This document shows, piece after piece, positions 1 to 7,893 of a stretch of 64,000 nt of DNA. The notes beneath the pieces were generated by a model that worked only from the letters and a program-made list of their open reading frames with translations, was not told the origin of the DNA and searched no databases. Position numbers and translations under genes: made by a program. The DNA is from Amycolatopsis vastitatis (GTDB lineage: Bacteria; Actinomycetota; Actinomycetes; Mycobacteriales; Pseudonocardiaceae). How positions within the stretch are numbered: the first letter of the stretch is position 1; each line of letters opens with the position of its first letter. The stretch covers positions 45,593-109,592 of the forward strand of contig NZ_NMUL01000064.1 of assembly GCF_002234595.1 (NCBI RefSeq), in the 5' to 3' direction.

Positions 1-210
1 GTGCTCCAGCACGGCGTCACCGGGGACGTCGACGTCCGCGACGAATACGGCAGGCGGCTGCCGTGGCGTGCGGCGGGACCCGGGCGGATCGCGATCGGGT
101 TGCGCCGCGGCGGCACCGCCGTCGTCACCCCGCGAGGCTCGCGTCCGGGCTTCGCGCCGCGCGACGTTCCCGCGCTCGGCCCGGCACCGGCGTGGGGCCT
201 GCCGAGCTGA
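1..210 (+). CDS. C-terminal end of a GH95-like glycosidase (partial)
   Basis: This frame is open from the first base to a TGA at 208-210, so only the last 69 residues of a gene that begins left of the window are seen. The tail contains RPGF and ends in PAWGLPS, closely matching the end of the next gene (KPDF ... VPWGLP). I therefore infer a tandem paralogue of that GH95-like enzyme, lying in the same direction 25 nt upstream. No catalytic residue is in the visible part. The family assignment rests only on the shared tail and the position. Confidence 0.6.
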   Translation: MLQHGVTGDVDVRDEYGRRLPWRAAGPGRIAIGLRRGGTAVVTPRGSRPGFAPRDVPALGPAPAWGLPS

Positions 211-235
211 ATCCTGCTTTCGACAAGGAGGTCGA

Positions 236-2521
236 ATGGACATCACCCGCAGAACCGTGCTCGGCGGGGCGCTCGCCGGGCTGGCCGTGGGCGCGGCCGG
301 CATCACCCCCGCCTTCGGCGAAGCGGCCGCGGCACCCGGCAGCGACGACTTCGGCTGGGCCGGGTTCGTGGGCACCGCGGACCTGTACTGGCGGCGGCTG
401 CCGAAGACCTGGTACGAGGGACCGTTCCTGGGCAACGGGTTCCTCGGCTCGGGCATTTACGCCGAGCCCGGGCAGAACGCGATCCGGTTCAACGTCCAGC
501 ACAGCCAGGTGCAGGACCACCGGCCGGAGTTCGGCTCGCTGTTCGGCCTGGCCCGGTTGCCGATCGGGTACTTCACGCTCGAACCGGTCGGCGCGATCAC
601 CGCGATCGACTGGCGGATGGACCTCTGGAACGCCGAGCTGACCGGCACGATCACGACGGCGGCGGGGAGCCTGAGCCTGCGCGCCATCGTCCACACCGGA
701 CAGTCGTTGCTCGCCGTCGAAATCCGGCCGTCCGAAGGGGAGCGGGCGTTCAAGTGGGTGTTCCACCCGGCGGTCGCGGTCAGCCCGCGCGCCGACCCGG
801 TGTGGAACAAGCCGCCGCCGGCCGGGTACACCGCGAACCCGCCGGTCCAGCTGTCGGCGAGCGGTGACGCGCAGCTGGCCGTCCAGCCGCTGCTGGCCGG
901 CGGCGAGCACGTGACGGCCTGGCGGGAGGTCACGCGCGGTGGCGCGCGGACGCTGTACACGTCGGTGGCGTGGTCGCACCCGGAGAAGACGTCGGTGGCG
1001 CGGGCGTTGGGCACGGTCCGCCGGGCGCTTCCGTTCGGCGCGCTGACCCAGGACCACCGGCGCTGGTGGCACGACTACTACCGGCGGAGCTTCCTGTCCA
1101 TTCCGGACACCCGGCTGCAGAGCTTCTACTGGATCCAGCTGTACAAGGTCGCGTCGGCGGCCCGGCGGGAGGCGCCGGTGATGGCGACCTCGGGGCCGTG
1201 GCTGGAGAACACGCCGTGGCCGGCGACGTGGTGGAACCTCAACGTCCAGCTCGAATACTGGCTGATCCACGGCTCCAACCACCTGGAGCTCGACGCCGTC
1301 AGCTACGCGCTCGGCAAGTACCGCGGCAATCTCGTCAGCCAGGTCGCTTCGCCGTACCAAGCCGACTCCGCGGGCATCCCGCGCACGACGGACATGACCC
1401 TGCTCAACGGCGTTTCGAACGCCACCAGCGGGTTCCCCGTCGGCATCCCGGGGCAGGACACGCCCACCCCGGAGGTCGGGAACCTGACCTGGGCACTGCA
1501 CAACGTGTGGCTGTCCTACCGGCACACGATGGACCGGCAGCTGCTGCGGGACACGCTGGTCCCGTTGCTGCGCCGGGCGATCAACTACTACCTGCACTTC
1601 CTCGCACCGGGCCCGGACGGGAAGCTGCACCTGCCGCCGACGTTCTCGCCGGAGTACGGCGTCAACGCCCCGGACTGCAACTACGACCTGTCGCTGATCC
1701 GCTGGGGCTGCAAGACGCTGTTGCAGCACGCGCCCGCCGATCCGCTGGCGGCGAAGTGGCGGAACGTCCTGGCGACGCTGGTGGACTACCCGGCCGACGT
1801 CAACGGCTACATGATCGGCGCCGGGGTGCCGTTCGCGAAGTCGCACCGGCACTACTCGCACCTGCTGCAGATCTACCCGCTCTACGACGTCACGTGGGAG
1901 CAGCCGGAGCACCGGCAGATCATCGAGACGTCGCTGAACCACTGGGTCGGCTTCGAGGGTGCGCTGCAGGGCTACACGTTCACCGGGGCCGCGTCGATCT
2001 CGGCGCAGATGCTGCGCGGCGACCAGGCCGCGTTCTACCTCGGCGAGCTGCAGCGGCGGTACATCCAGCCGAACACGATGTACAAGGAGTCCGGGCCGGT
2101 CATCGAGACGCCGCTTTCGGCGGCGAAGTCCCTCCAGGACATGCTGGTGCAGAGCTGGGACGGCGTGCTCCGCCTGTTCCCCGCCGTGCCGTCGGCGTGG
2201 GGCGACGTCGCGTTGCGGGACTTCCGCACCGAAGGCGCGTTCCTGCTCAGCGCGTCCCGGGCCGGCGGGAAGACGCGGTGGCTGAAGGTGCACAGCGAAG
2301 CCGGGGCGCCGTGCGTGCTGCGGCCGGGCATCGACGGCGAGCTCGCGGTGACCGACGCGCGCGGCCGGGCGCGCCGCTGGCGACGGCTGGCCAACGGGGA
2401 CGTCCAGGTCGAGCTCGGGTGCGGAGAGGACGCCTTCGTGTACCGGAAGGGCGACAAACCGGACTTCGGCGTCCGGCCGGTCGCGCCGGGCGGGCCGAGC
2501 GTGCCCTGGGGACTGCCCTAG
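236..2521 (+). CDS. Secreted GH95-family-like glycoside hydrolase
   Basis: A 761-residue protein. The ATG has AAGGAG 5 nt upstream, which fixes the start although the frame is open further left. The N-terminus carries a twin-arginine signal (RRTVLGG, residues 5-11) followed by a hydrophobic stretch and Ala-rich cleavage region, so it is probably exported folded by Tat. An N-terminal beta-sandwich region (about 40-310) is followed by an (alpha/alpha)6-type barrel. Motifs of the GH95 alpha-fucosidase/galactosidase clan are visible: WWNLNVQ near 331, LPPTFSPEYG near 467 (probable general-acid region) and HRHYSHL near 537. Family members are inverting exo-glycosidases acting on alpha-L-fucosides or alpha-L-galactosides; the substrate here cannot be told. 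The preceding partial gene looks like a paralogue. Confidence 0.85.
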   Translation: MDITRRTVLGGALAGLAVGAAGITPAFGEAAAAPGSDDFGWAGFVGTADLYWRRLPKTWYEGPFLGNGFLGSGIYAEPGQNAIRFNVQHSQVQDHRPEFGSLFGLARLPIGYFTLEPVGAITAIDWRMDLWNAELTGTITTAAGSLSLRAIVHTGQSLLAVEIRPSEGERAFKWVFHPAVAVSPRADPVWNKPPPAGYTANPPVQLSASGDAQLAVQPLLAGGEHVTAWREVTRGGARTLYTSVAWSHPEKTSVARALGTVRRALPFGALTQDHRRWWHDYYRRSFLSIPDTRLQSFYWIQLYKVASAARREAPVMATSGPWLENTPWPATWWNLNVQLEYWLIHGSNHLELDAVSYALGKYRGNLVSQVASPYQADSAGIPRTTDMTLLNGVSNATSGFPVGIPGQDTPTPEVGNLTWALHNVWLSYRHTMDRQLLRDTLVPLLRRAINYYLHFLAPGPDGKLHLPPTFSPEYGVNAPDCNYDLSLIRWGCKTLLQHAPADPLAAKWRNVLATLVDYPADVNGYMIGAGVPFAKSHRHYSHLLQIYPLYDVTWEQPEHRQIIETSLNHWVGFEGALQGYTFTGAASISAQMLRGDQAAFYLGELQRRYIQPNTMYKESGPVIETPLSAAKSLQDMLVQSWDGVLRLFPAVPSAWGDVALRDFRTEGAFLLSASRAGGKTRWLKVHSEAGAPCVLRPGIDGELAVTDARGRARRWRRLANGDVQVELGCGEDAFVYRKGDKPDFGVRPVAPGGPSVPWGLP

Positions 2522-2597
2522 CGGGAGCTCCTTCCCGGATTCCCCTCCCGGGAGGAGGCTTACCCGGCACAATGGGCGGCCGACGAGGGGAGTGTGG

Positions 2598-3557
2598 ATG
2601 AGCGAGCCGGGGGGACCGGGGCAGCGGCCCGAGGAGCAGTGGCCGCCGTACTCGTACCCGCAGCACCAGCCGTACCCGCAGCAACACCAGTATCCGCCGT
2701 GGCAGCCGCCGGTGCCGCCGAAGAAGGCGTCACCGGCCGCTGTCGTGCTGGTCAGCGGGTCGGCGGTGGTCGTCATCCTGATGACGCTGGCGTTCCTGGC
2801 CTGGGGCTACCCCGGTTTCCTGCGCGATCCCGACGTGAAGACCCTGCCCGGGATCTCGCCGGGCGGCTCGGCGACGCTCGCGTCGCCCACGCCGACGATC
2901 ACGACCCCGAGCACCCCGGTGGCGCTCCCGGGCGGCCGCGCCCCGATGCCGAAGCGGACGAAGCCGCTGGCCAACCCGGTGACCTGCGCGTTCACCCCCG
3001 ACTCCGGCTCGCCGGCACCGAAGAAGGTGGCGTTGCCGCCCGACGGCCCGGCACCGTCGTCGGGGACGGCCGAAGTGCGGCTGGCGACGAGCGCGGGCGA
3101 CATCGGGCTCACGCTGGACCGCGCGCTGGCGCCGTGCACGGTCGTGAACTTCCTGAGCCTGGCGAAGCAGGGCTTCTACGACGGCACGTCGTGCCACCGG
3201 CTGTCGGTGACGGCCGGGCTGCAGATGCTGCAGTGCGGCGACCCGGTCGGCGACGGCACCGGCGGCCCCGGCTACACGATCCGCGACGAGGTGTTCCCGG
3301 AGCTGACGTACGGCCGTGGCGTCCTCGCCATGGCGAAGACGAACCAGCCGGACTCGGGCGGCTCCCAGTTCTTCCTGGTCTACGGCGAGATCAACATCCC
3401 ACCCGAGTACACGGTCTTCGGCAGCATCGACGACGCCGGCCTCGAAGTCGTCGACAAGGTCGCCCGCGGCGGCATCGACCAGTCCAAGCCGGGCATCGGC
3501 GACGGCAGCGGCCCCCCGAAGATCCCGGTCAAGTTCACCCACGTCACCACCCCGTGA
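2598..3557 (+). CDS. Membrane-anchored cyclophilin-type peptidyl-prolyl isomerase
   Basis: 319 residues. The ATG at 2598 follows a GAGGGGAG ribosome-binding site; a GTG two codons earlier is in frame but badly spaced. The cytoplasmic head is rich in Pro, Gln and Tyr (about 1-45). One membrane segment (about 47-70) follows, then a Pro/Thr-rich linker, then a cyclophilin domain (about 155-315) outside the membrane. Cyclophilin landmarks include the strand EVRLATSAGDIGLTLD, FYDGTSCHRL near 193 and SGGSQFFLVYG near 252. The catalytic Arg that usually follows FHR as in FHRVI is shifted (CHRLSV), so activity is likely but not certain. These proteins speed proline isomerisation during folding of exported proteins. 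The 3' end faces a convergent VOC gene across a repeat array. Confidence 0.9.
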   Translation: MSEPGGPGQRPEEQWPPYSYPQHQPYPQQHQYPPWQPPVPPKKASPAAVVLVSGSAVVVILMTLAFLAWGYPGFLRDPDVKTLPGISPGGSATLASPTPTITTPSTPVALPGGRAPMPKRTKPLANPVTCAFTPDSGSPAPKKVALPPDGPAPSSGTAEVRLATSAGDIGLTLDRALAPCTVVNFLSLAKQGFYDGTSCHRLSVTAGLQMLQCGDPVGDGTGGPGYTIRDEVFPELTYGRGVLAMAKTNQPDSGGSQFFLVYGEINIPPEYTVFGSIDDAGLEVVDKVARGGIDQSKPGIGDGSGPPKIPVKFTHVTTP

Positions 3558-3564
3558 CGGAAGC

Positions 3565-3687
3565 GCCGACACGCGTGATTGAGAGGTCGACACGCGTGAT
3601 TGAAGGGTCGACACGAGCCATCGCGGCTGGGTTCGGCGTGTCGTCGCTCCAGTCACGCGTGTCGACCCTCTGATCACGCGTGTCGAC
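3565..3687. repeat. Inverted array of 21-bp units between convergent genes
   Basis: Three forward 21-bp units (3565-3585, 3586-3606, 3607-3627; core GACACGCGTGATTGA) are followed by three inverted ones (3625-3645 degenerate, 3646-3666, 3667-3687). Together they can fold into a long stem between the cyclophilin gene and the convergent VOC gene. The same 21-bp unit appears four times inside apbE at 50048-50131. A bidirectional terminator role is inferred from position and symmetry. Units abut with no spacers, so this is not a CRISPR array. Confidence 0.85.
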
Positions 3688-3712
3688 TCCTCAAGCACGG
3701 CGAGAGGTGGTG

Positions 3713-4066
3713 TCAGGCGGGTTGCCAGAGCTCGATGCGGTTGCCTTCGGGGTCGGTGACCCAGCCGAAGCGGCCGACGCCGTCCATGTCCTGGGTTTCG
3801 GTGGCGACGTCGGCGCCTTGGGCGCGCAGCTGGGTGAGCATCGCGTCCAGGTCGCGGACCCGGAAGTTGAGCATGGTCCGCTGGGACGGCGAGCCGAAGT
3901 AGTCCGTCTCCGCCTCGAACGGCGCGAAGACCGTGGGGCCCGCCTCCGGGTACCACACGCCGTTTTCGTCGGTGTCGAGGCCGAGGCAGTCGCGGTACCA
4001 GGCCCCCAGGGCGGCCGGGTCCTGCGCGCGGATGAAGTACCCGCCGATTCCAAGCACACGTTCCAT
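3713..4066 (-). CDS. VOC-superfamily (glyoxalase/bleomycin-resistance-like) protein
   Basis: 117 residues, a single vicinal-oxygen-chelate domain made of two beta-alpha-beta-beta-beta modules. The first module has FIRAQDPAALGAWYRDCLGL and the second ends FGWVTDPEGNRIELWQP, with the usual terminal Glu metal ligand in IELW. Such proteins bind divalent metal and act as lyases, dioxygenases or drug-binding proteins; nothing here picks the substrate. It lies 17 nt downstream of the beta-helix gene on the same strand, so they may be cotranscribed. The ribosome-binding site is weak, which supports dependence on the upstream gene. Confidence 0.85.
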   Translation of the reverse strand: MERVLGIGGYFIRAQDPAALGAWYRDCLGLDTDENGVWYPEAGPTVFAPFEAETDYFGSPSQRTMLNFRVRDLDAMLTQLRAQGADVATETQDMDGVGRFGWVTDPEGNRIELWQPA

Positions 4067-4083
4067 GCCGGGAGCTTGCCAGC

Positions 4084-5355
4084 TCAGCCGGTGAACTGGT
4101 AGGCGCCCGCGTCGATCCGGGTGCCGACGGTGTTGCCGTCGACGTCGATGCTCGCGTACTTCGTCGTGCCTAGGCCGATCGCCGGGCTGCCCGCGGTGAG
4201 GACGAGGTTGGTGGCCGAGGTGAACTTCGGGTCCGCGACCTTGTCCGTGGCGCCCGGGGTGAACTGCCGCTGACCGCCGTAGAAGACGTTGTGGTCGGTC
4301 GCGGTCCAGCCGGTGTCGGCGTACCCGATCTTCATCGCGGCCTGGATGACGTTCTGCGTGAGCTTCAGCGTCCGGTTCGTGCAGCCGCCGTAGCAGACGA
4401 AGCCCTCGGACTCGGCGTTGCTCAGCCGGATGGAGTTGTTGCGGAAGATCGTGCCGGTCACCGGGCCGTTCTGGTCGCCGGCGTCGCGCGTCACGATGCC
4501 GCCGCGGGTCTTGGCGCCGAAGACGGCGTTGTATTCGTAGACGTTGTCGCGGGACACGCCGTCCGGGTCGTCGGAGTAGGTGCCCAGCTCGGTGAAGGAC
4601 TCGTTGTCCTCGGAAATGTTGTGGTGGATGATGTTGTCCGAGCCGTAGAAGAGCTCGACGGCCGCGCCGTCCAGGCCGCCGAAGTCGTCGCTCACCGCGA
4701 TCGACCCGCTGATCCGGTTCCAGCCGATGTCGGAACCGTTGCCCTGCACCAGGATCCCGAAGGCGCCCGAGTCGTCGCTGCCGCCCGGGGTCACCCTGGT
4801 CATGTGGTTGTTGTCGACGAGGTCGTTCTGCGTGACCTCGGTGCCGTCGGCCGACGGCGCGATGTAGATGCCCGCGCCGGCACCGGTGATGTAGTTCGAC
4901 AGGACCTTGTCGTGGTCGCCGCCCACCTCGACGCCGGCCCAGGAGCAGCGCCCGGCGTCGGCCGCGACGCCGACCTGCAGGTCCTGCACCCAGAGGTAGT
5001 CGCCGGGCAGGTTGACGCAGGCTTCGTCGTTGCCCTGCACGACCGGGCGGGCGCCGTCGCCGTAGGCGCCGATCTTCACCGGCGCCGACGCCGACCCGGA
5101 CCCGCGCACGGCGAGCCCGCCGCTCCAGGTCCGGCCGCGGCGCAGCAGCACGGTTTGCCCGGGCTCGAGTTTGGTGGCGGCGACCTTGGCGAGGGACTTC
5201 CACGGCGCGGCCTGGGTCCCGGCCGCGTTGTCGTTGCCGAGGGCCTGATCGACGTAGTAGGTGGTCGGCGCCGCGGCGGCGCCGGTGGCGGTGACCGTGG
5301 TGGCCGCGAGGGCGGCGAACACGCCGAGGGAGAGCAGTTTCCACTGGTTCGACAT
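4084..5355 (-). CDS. Secreted right-handed beta-helix (pectate-lyase-like) protein
   Basis: 423 residues with a Sec signal peptide (about 1-29, hydrophobic core LGVFAALAATTVTATGA, Ala-rich cleavage site). The start was taken at MSNQW because the open frame continues only ten residues upstream and this ATG places the signal correctly. The mature protein opens with TYYVDQALGNDNAAGT and then has repeated short strands with stacked Asn/Asp/Gly turns (LSNYITG, DIGWNRISG, IIHHNISEDN, IFRNNSI), the pattern of right-handed parallel beta-helix enzymes. Relatives include polysaccharide lyases and chondroitinase-B-like proteins. I cannot identify a catalytic Lys/Arg pair, so lyase activity is not claimed. 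A 17-bp motif just upstream is shared with the GH6 cellulase gene. Confidence 0.8.
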   Translation of the reverse strand: MSNQWKLLSLGVFAALAATTVTATGAAAAPTTYYVDQALGNDNAAGTQAAPWKSLAKVAATKLEPGQTVLLRRGRTWSGGLAVRGSGSASAPVKIGAYGDGARPVVQGNDEACVNLPGDYLWVQDLQVGVAADAGRCSWAGVEVGGDHDKVLSNYITGAGAGIYIAPSADGTEVTQNDLVDNNHMTRVTPGGSDDSGAFGILVQGNGSDIGWNRISGSIAVSDDFGGLDGAAVELFYGSDNIIHHNISEDNESFTELGTYSDDPDGVSRDNVYEYNAVFGAKTRGGIVTRDAGDQNGPVTGTIFRNNSIRLSNAESEGFVCYGGCTNRTLKLTQNVIQAAMKIGYADTGWTATDHNVFYGGQRQFTPGATDKVADPKFTSATNLVLTAGSPAIGLGTTKYASIDVDGNTVGTRIDAGAYQFTG

Positions 5356-5379
5356 GGCCCGCGACGCTAACCCGGGCGC

Positions 5380-5396
5380 GTACACGAGCCGTACAA
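5380..5396 (-). promoter_or_regulatory. 17-bp motif upstream of the beta-helix gene, shared with the GH6 gene
   Basis: GTACACGAGCCGTACAA, whose edge lies 25 nt upstream of the start codon. A copy matching at 15 of 17 positions (GTACACGAATCGTACAA) lies 23 nt upstream of the GH6 start at 45365, in the same orientation. The conserved outer half-sites and variable centre resemble a repressor or activator site for carbohydrate genes. No regulator is identified. Confidence 0.5.
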
Positions 5397-5398
5397 GC

Positions 5399-6301
5399 TC
5401 AAGCGTTCGCCCGGCGAAGCCGTTCGGCCGCCTGGACGCGGACGGCCTCTCCGCACACCGGGCGGTCGCCGTGCAGGGCCTCCCAGCGGGCGTGGTGCGT
5501 CGCCGGCCAGAGGCCGGCCGCCCACGCGATCTCCCGTTCCTCGTCGGTGAACCGGCGTCCGCGCAGGTCCTGGTACGCCGCCAGGAACGCGGCCGAACTC
5601 TCGATCGGCGCCAGCGTCGGCGGCGTGACGCTGGCGAACATCCCGCACGCCGCTCCCGCCAGCGCCGCCTCCGGCTGCCACGCCAGGCTGTCCCAGTCGT
5701 CCACCGACCGGATGTCCCCGTCGCGCCAGCGGAGGTTCTGGGCTTCGAAGTCGGCGTGGCCGAGCACGCACGGCAGTTCTGCCGCCAGCAGCCGCTTTCG
5801 TGCCCGCGTCGCCGCTTCGACGACGTCCGCGGGCACGACGCTCTGGTCCCGTTCGTCGAGGAAGCCGATCGACGGCCACAGCCCCGGATCCGCGTGGTCC
5901 CACCGGGCCCAGCGCGGGTTCGGCAGCGGCGGCGGGACGGTCACGCCGGTCAGTTCGGCCATCAGCCGGGTGAAAACCGCCGCGCAGCGCACCGCGACGT
6001 CCGGGGTGCCGCCCGGCAGCGGGGCGCCGCCGGGGCGGAACTCCTCGGCGTGCACAGCCAGCGCACCGACGGCGATCACGGGCGTGAGCGGCCGCGGGCA
6101 CGGGAATCCCCGTTCCGCCAGCCTGGCCTGCGCGGTGACGCACGCGGCGGCCCGGCCCTCGTCCTCGCGCGCCTTGACCACGACCTCCCGCCCGTCGGCC
6201 AGCCGCAGCCCGACTACGTCCGACAGGGACCGTCGTTCGAACAACACGGCCGCGGGCTCGGCGCCGAGATGGTCAGCGCACCACGACGCGAGCCAGTCCA
6301 C
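5399..6301 (-). CDS. APH-fold phosphotransferase family protein
   Basis: 300 residues; GTG start directly abutting the TGA of the response regulator gene, so translational coupling is likely. The aminoglycoside-phosphotransferase/choline-kinase fold is shown by the VVVKAR nucleotide-binding Lys (about 43), the Brenner-type catalytic motif HADFEAQN (182-189) and the metal-binding Asp in SVDDWDS (about 201). These kinases phosphorylate small hydroxylated substrates with ATP or GTP. Some confer antibiotic resistance, but many in actinomycetes have unknown metabolic substrates. Coupling to a two-component regulator hints at inducible expression. No resistance phenotype should be assumed from the fold alone. 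Confidence 0.8.
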   Translation of the reverse strand: MDWLASWCADHLGAEPAAVLFERRSLSDVVGLRLADGREVVVKAREDEGRAAACVTAQARLAERGFPCPRPLTPVIAVGALAVHAEEFRPGGAPLPGGTPDVAVRCAAVFTRLMAELTGVTVPPPLPNPRWARWDHADPGLWPSIGFLDERDQSVVPADVVEAATRARKRLLAAELPCVLGHADFEAQNLRWRDGDIRSVDDWDSLAWQPEAALAGAACGMFASVTPPTLAPIESSAAFLAAYQDLRGRRFTDEEREIAWAAGLWPATHHARWEALHGDRPVCGEAVRVQAAERLRRANA

Positions 6302-6880
6302 TCAGCGGTCCCTGGCCACGAGCGCCGCCTGCGTGCGGCTGGTGACGCCGAGCTTGGCCAGCACGTTGCCGACGTGCACCTTCACCGTCCGCTCGGCCAG
6401 CCGGAGCCGGACCGCTATGTCCTTATTGGACAATCCGTCGCCGAGCAGCTCGAGCACGTCCCGCTCGCGCGGCGTCAGCGAACCGCCCGCGCCCAGCGCC
6501 GACGCCACCGCGGGACTCAGCGCGGTCACCCCTTGGTGCGCGGCCCGGACGGCGGCCGCGAGCTCGTCACCGGAAGAGTCCTTCAGCACGAACCCGGCCG
6601 CGCCCGCGCTGAGGGCTTCGCGGATCTCCCGGGGACGGCCGACCGTGGTCAGCATCAGCACGCGCGGCGACGCGGGCCCGAGCCGGCGCAGGACTTCGAG
6701 GCCGTCCATCCCGGGCAGGTAGAGGTCGAGCAGCACGACGTCGGCGTCGACGGACGAGGTGAGCAGCTCTGGCCCGCTCGCGTACTGCCCGACGACGTCG
6801 AGGTCCGGCCGCGCGCCCAGGATCAGCGCGATCCCCTCGCGCACCAGCGCGTGGTCGTCGACGACCTGAACGCGGATCAT
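6302..6880 (-). CDS. NarL/FixJ-type response regulator
   Basis: 192 residues from MIRVQVV; an in-frame ATG three codons upstream is an alternative start. The receiver domain has the acidic pair DD at 8-9, the phosphoacceptor Asp at 52 (VLLDLYLPGMDG), Thr in MLTT and Lys100 in FVLKD. The C-terminal LuxR-type helix-turn-helix (about 132-190) starts LTPRERDVLELL and contains SNKDIAVRL and TVKVHVGNVLAKL. The histidine kinase gene starts 23 bp away on the opposite strand, so the pair is divergent rather than cotranscribed. The APH-fold gene follows immediately and is a likely member of the regulated unit. Confidence 0.95.
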   Translation of the reverse strand: MIRVQVVDDHALVREGIALILGARPDLDVVGQYASGPELLTSSVDADVVLLDLYLPGMDGLEVLRRLGPASPRVLMLTTVGRPREIREALSAGAAGFVLKDSSGDELAAAVRAAHQGVTALSPAVASALGAGGSLTPRERDVLELLGDGLSNKDIAVRLRLAERTVKVHVGNVLAKLGVTSRTQAALVARDR

Positions 6881-6903
6881 GCTTCGCACTCTACTGTCGG
6901 CGC

Positions 6904-7893
6904 ATGCGTCACTCTCACGTCACGACAGCCGCGGTGGCTGCGGTGTTCTTCGCCAGCGGCGCGTGGACACCGCACCAGGGCTGGTTCGCGGCCGTGCTCA
7001 GTGCGGCGCAGCTCGTCCCGCTGCTGTGGTCCCGCCGTGCCCCGGTCGTCGTGCTGGTGGTGGTCACCGTCGCGACCGCCGGGCACCTGCTGCTCGACCA
7101 CCCGCGCAACGCGATGTACGTGCCGGTCCTGATCGCCCTGTACGGCACGCCGCGGCGGTGGCTCGCGGCGTCGTCGGCGCTGGTGGTCGGCGCCGCCGTG
7201 TTCCCGGCGAAGGGCCCGCTCGACGGCACAGTCCTCGCCGTCACGATCTGCGCGGTCGCCTGGCTGCTCGGCGCCGAACGCCGTCGCGCGCTCGCCGACC
7301 GGGCCGAACGCGCCGCTCGGCGGCTGCACGACACGCTCGCCCAGACCACGGCCGTGATGCTGGTGCAGGCCGAGACGCTGCGCGCGGTCGGCGACCTGAC
7401 CGAAGCCGACCGCGCGCGGCTCGACACCCTCCTGGCCGCCGGACGCGGGGCGCTGACGTTGGTCCGCCGCACCCTGGACGACCTGCGGGACGACGCCGAA
7501 CGGGCCCCCGACCTCACCGAGGTGCTGGCCCGGCTGCGCACCGCGGGCCTGGTCCTCGACCGCGACCCGGTGCTGCCCGCCCTGCCGCGTCCGGTGCGGG
7601 AGCTGGCCGAGCGGTTCGTCGCGGAGACCGCCGTGAACGCGTTGCGCCACAACGGTCCCGGTGTCCGGCTGCGCCTCGACGTCGAAGCCGGCGACCGGGT
7701 GACGATCACCGCGCGCAACGCGCTCAAGGCGGCTCCACGCGTGCACACCGGCTACGGGCTGGCCGGGCTCGCGGAGCAGGCCGCGGCGGCCGGCGGCGCG
7801 CTGACCCACGGCGCGCGGGACGGCGACTGGGTCGTCAGTGTCGAGCTGCCAGCAGCTGCGACACGGTCACGAACCGGTAGCCACGCTGCTTGA
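6904..7893 (+). CDS. Sensor histidine kinase, HisKA_3/NarX type
   Basis: 329 residues. The first about 125 residues hold four to five membrane helices with no large extracytoplasmic domain, so it probably senses membrane stress or a lipophilic signal. The dimerisation/phosphoacceptor helix is ERAARRLHDTLAQTT with His142. The ATP-binding part has the N-box ETAVNALRHNGPG and the glycine box GYGLAGLAEQAAAAGG. It should phosphorylate the divergent response regulator. Only 23 bp separate the two start codons, so one or both messages are likely leaderless or start inside the other gene. Its 3' end overlaps the convergent deacetylase gene by 59 bp. Confidence 0.93.
   Translation: MRHSHVTTAAVAAVFFASGAWTPHQGWFAAVLSAAQLVPLLWSRRAPVVVLVVVTVATAGHLLLDHPRNAMYVPVLIALYGTPRRWLAASSALVVGAAVFPAKGPLDGTVLAVTICAVAWLLGAERRRALADRAERAARRLHDTLAQTTAVMLVQAETLRAVGDLTEADRARLDTLLAAGRGALTLVRRTLDDLRDDAERAPDLTEVLARLRTAGLVLDRDPVLPALPRPVRELAERFVAETAVNALRHNGPGVRLRLDVEAGDRVTITARNALKAAPRVHTGYGLAGLAEQAAAAGGALTHGARDGDWVVSVELPAAATRSRTGSHAA

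Noticed and set aside
125..2776. Long minus-strand open frame opposite the GH95-like gene
   Set aside because: It has Arg/Pro/Gly-rich composition, no domain, and runs antisense to a clear gene; it is an artefact of high GC content.
3565..3687. CRISPR-like array
   Set aside because: The 21-bp units abut or invert without unique spacers, and no cas gene is near.
6301..6302. Antibiotic resistance call for the APH-fold gene
   Set aside because: The fold is shared by many metabolic kinases and nothing in the sequence identifies a drug substrate.
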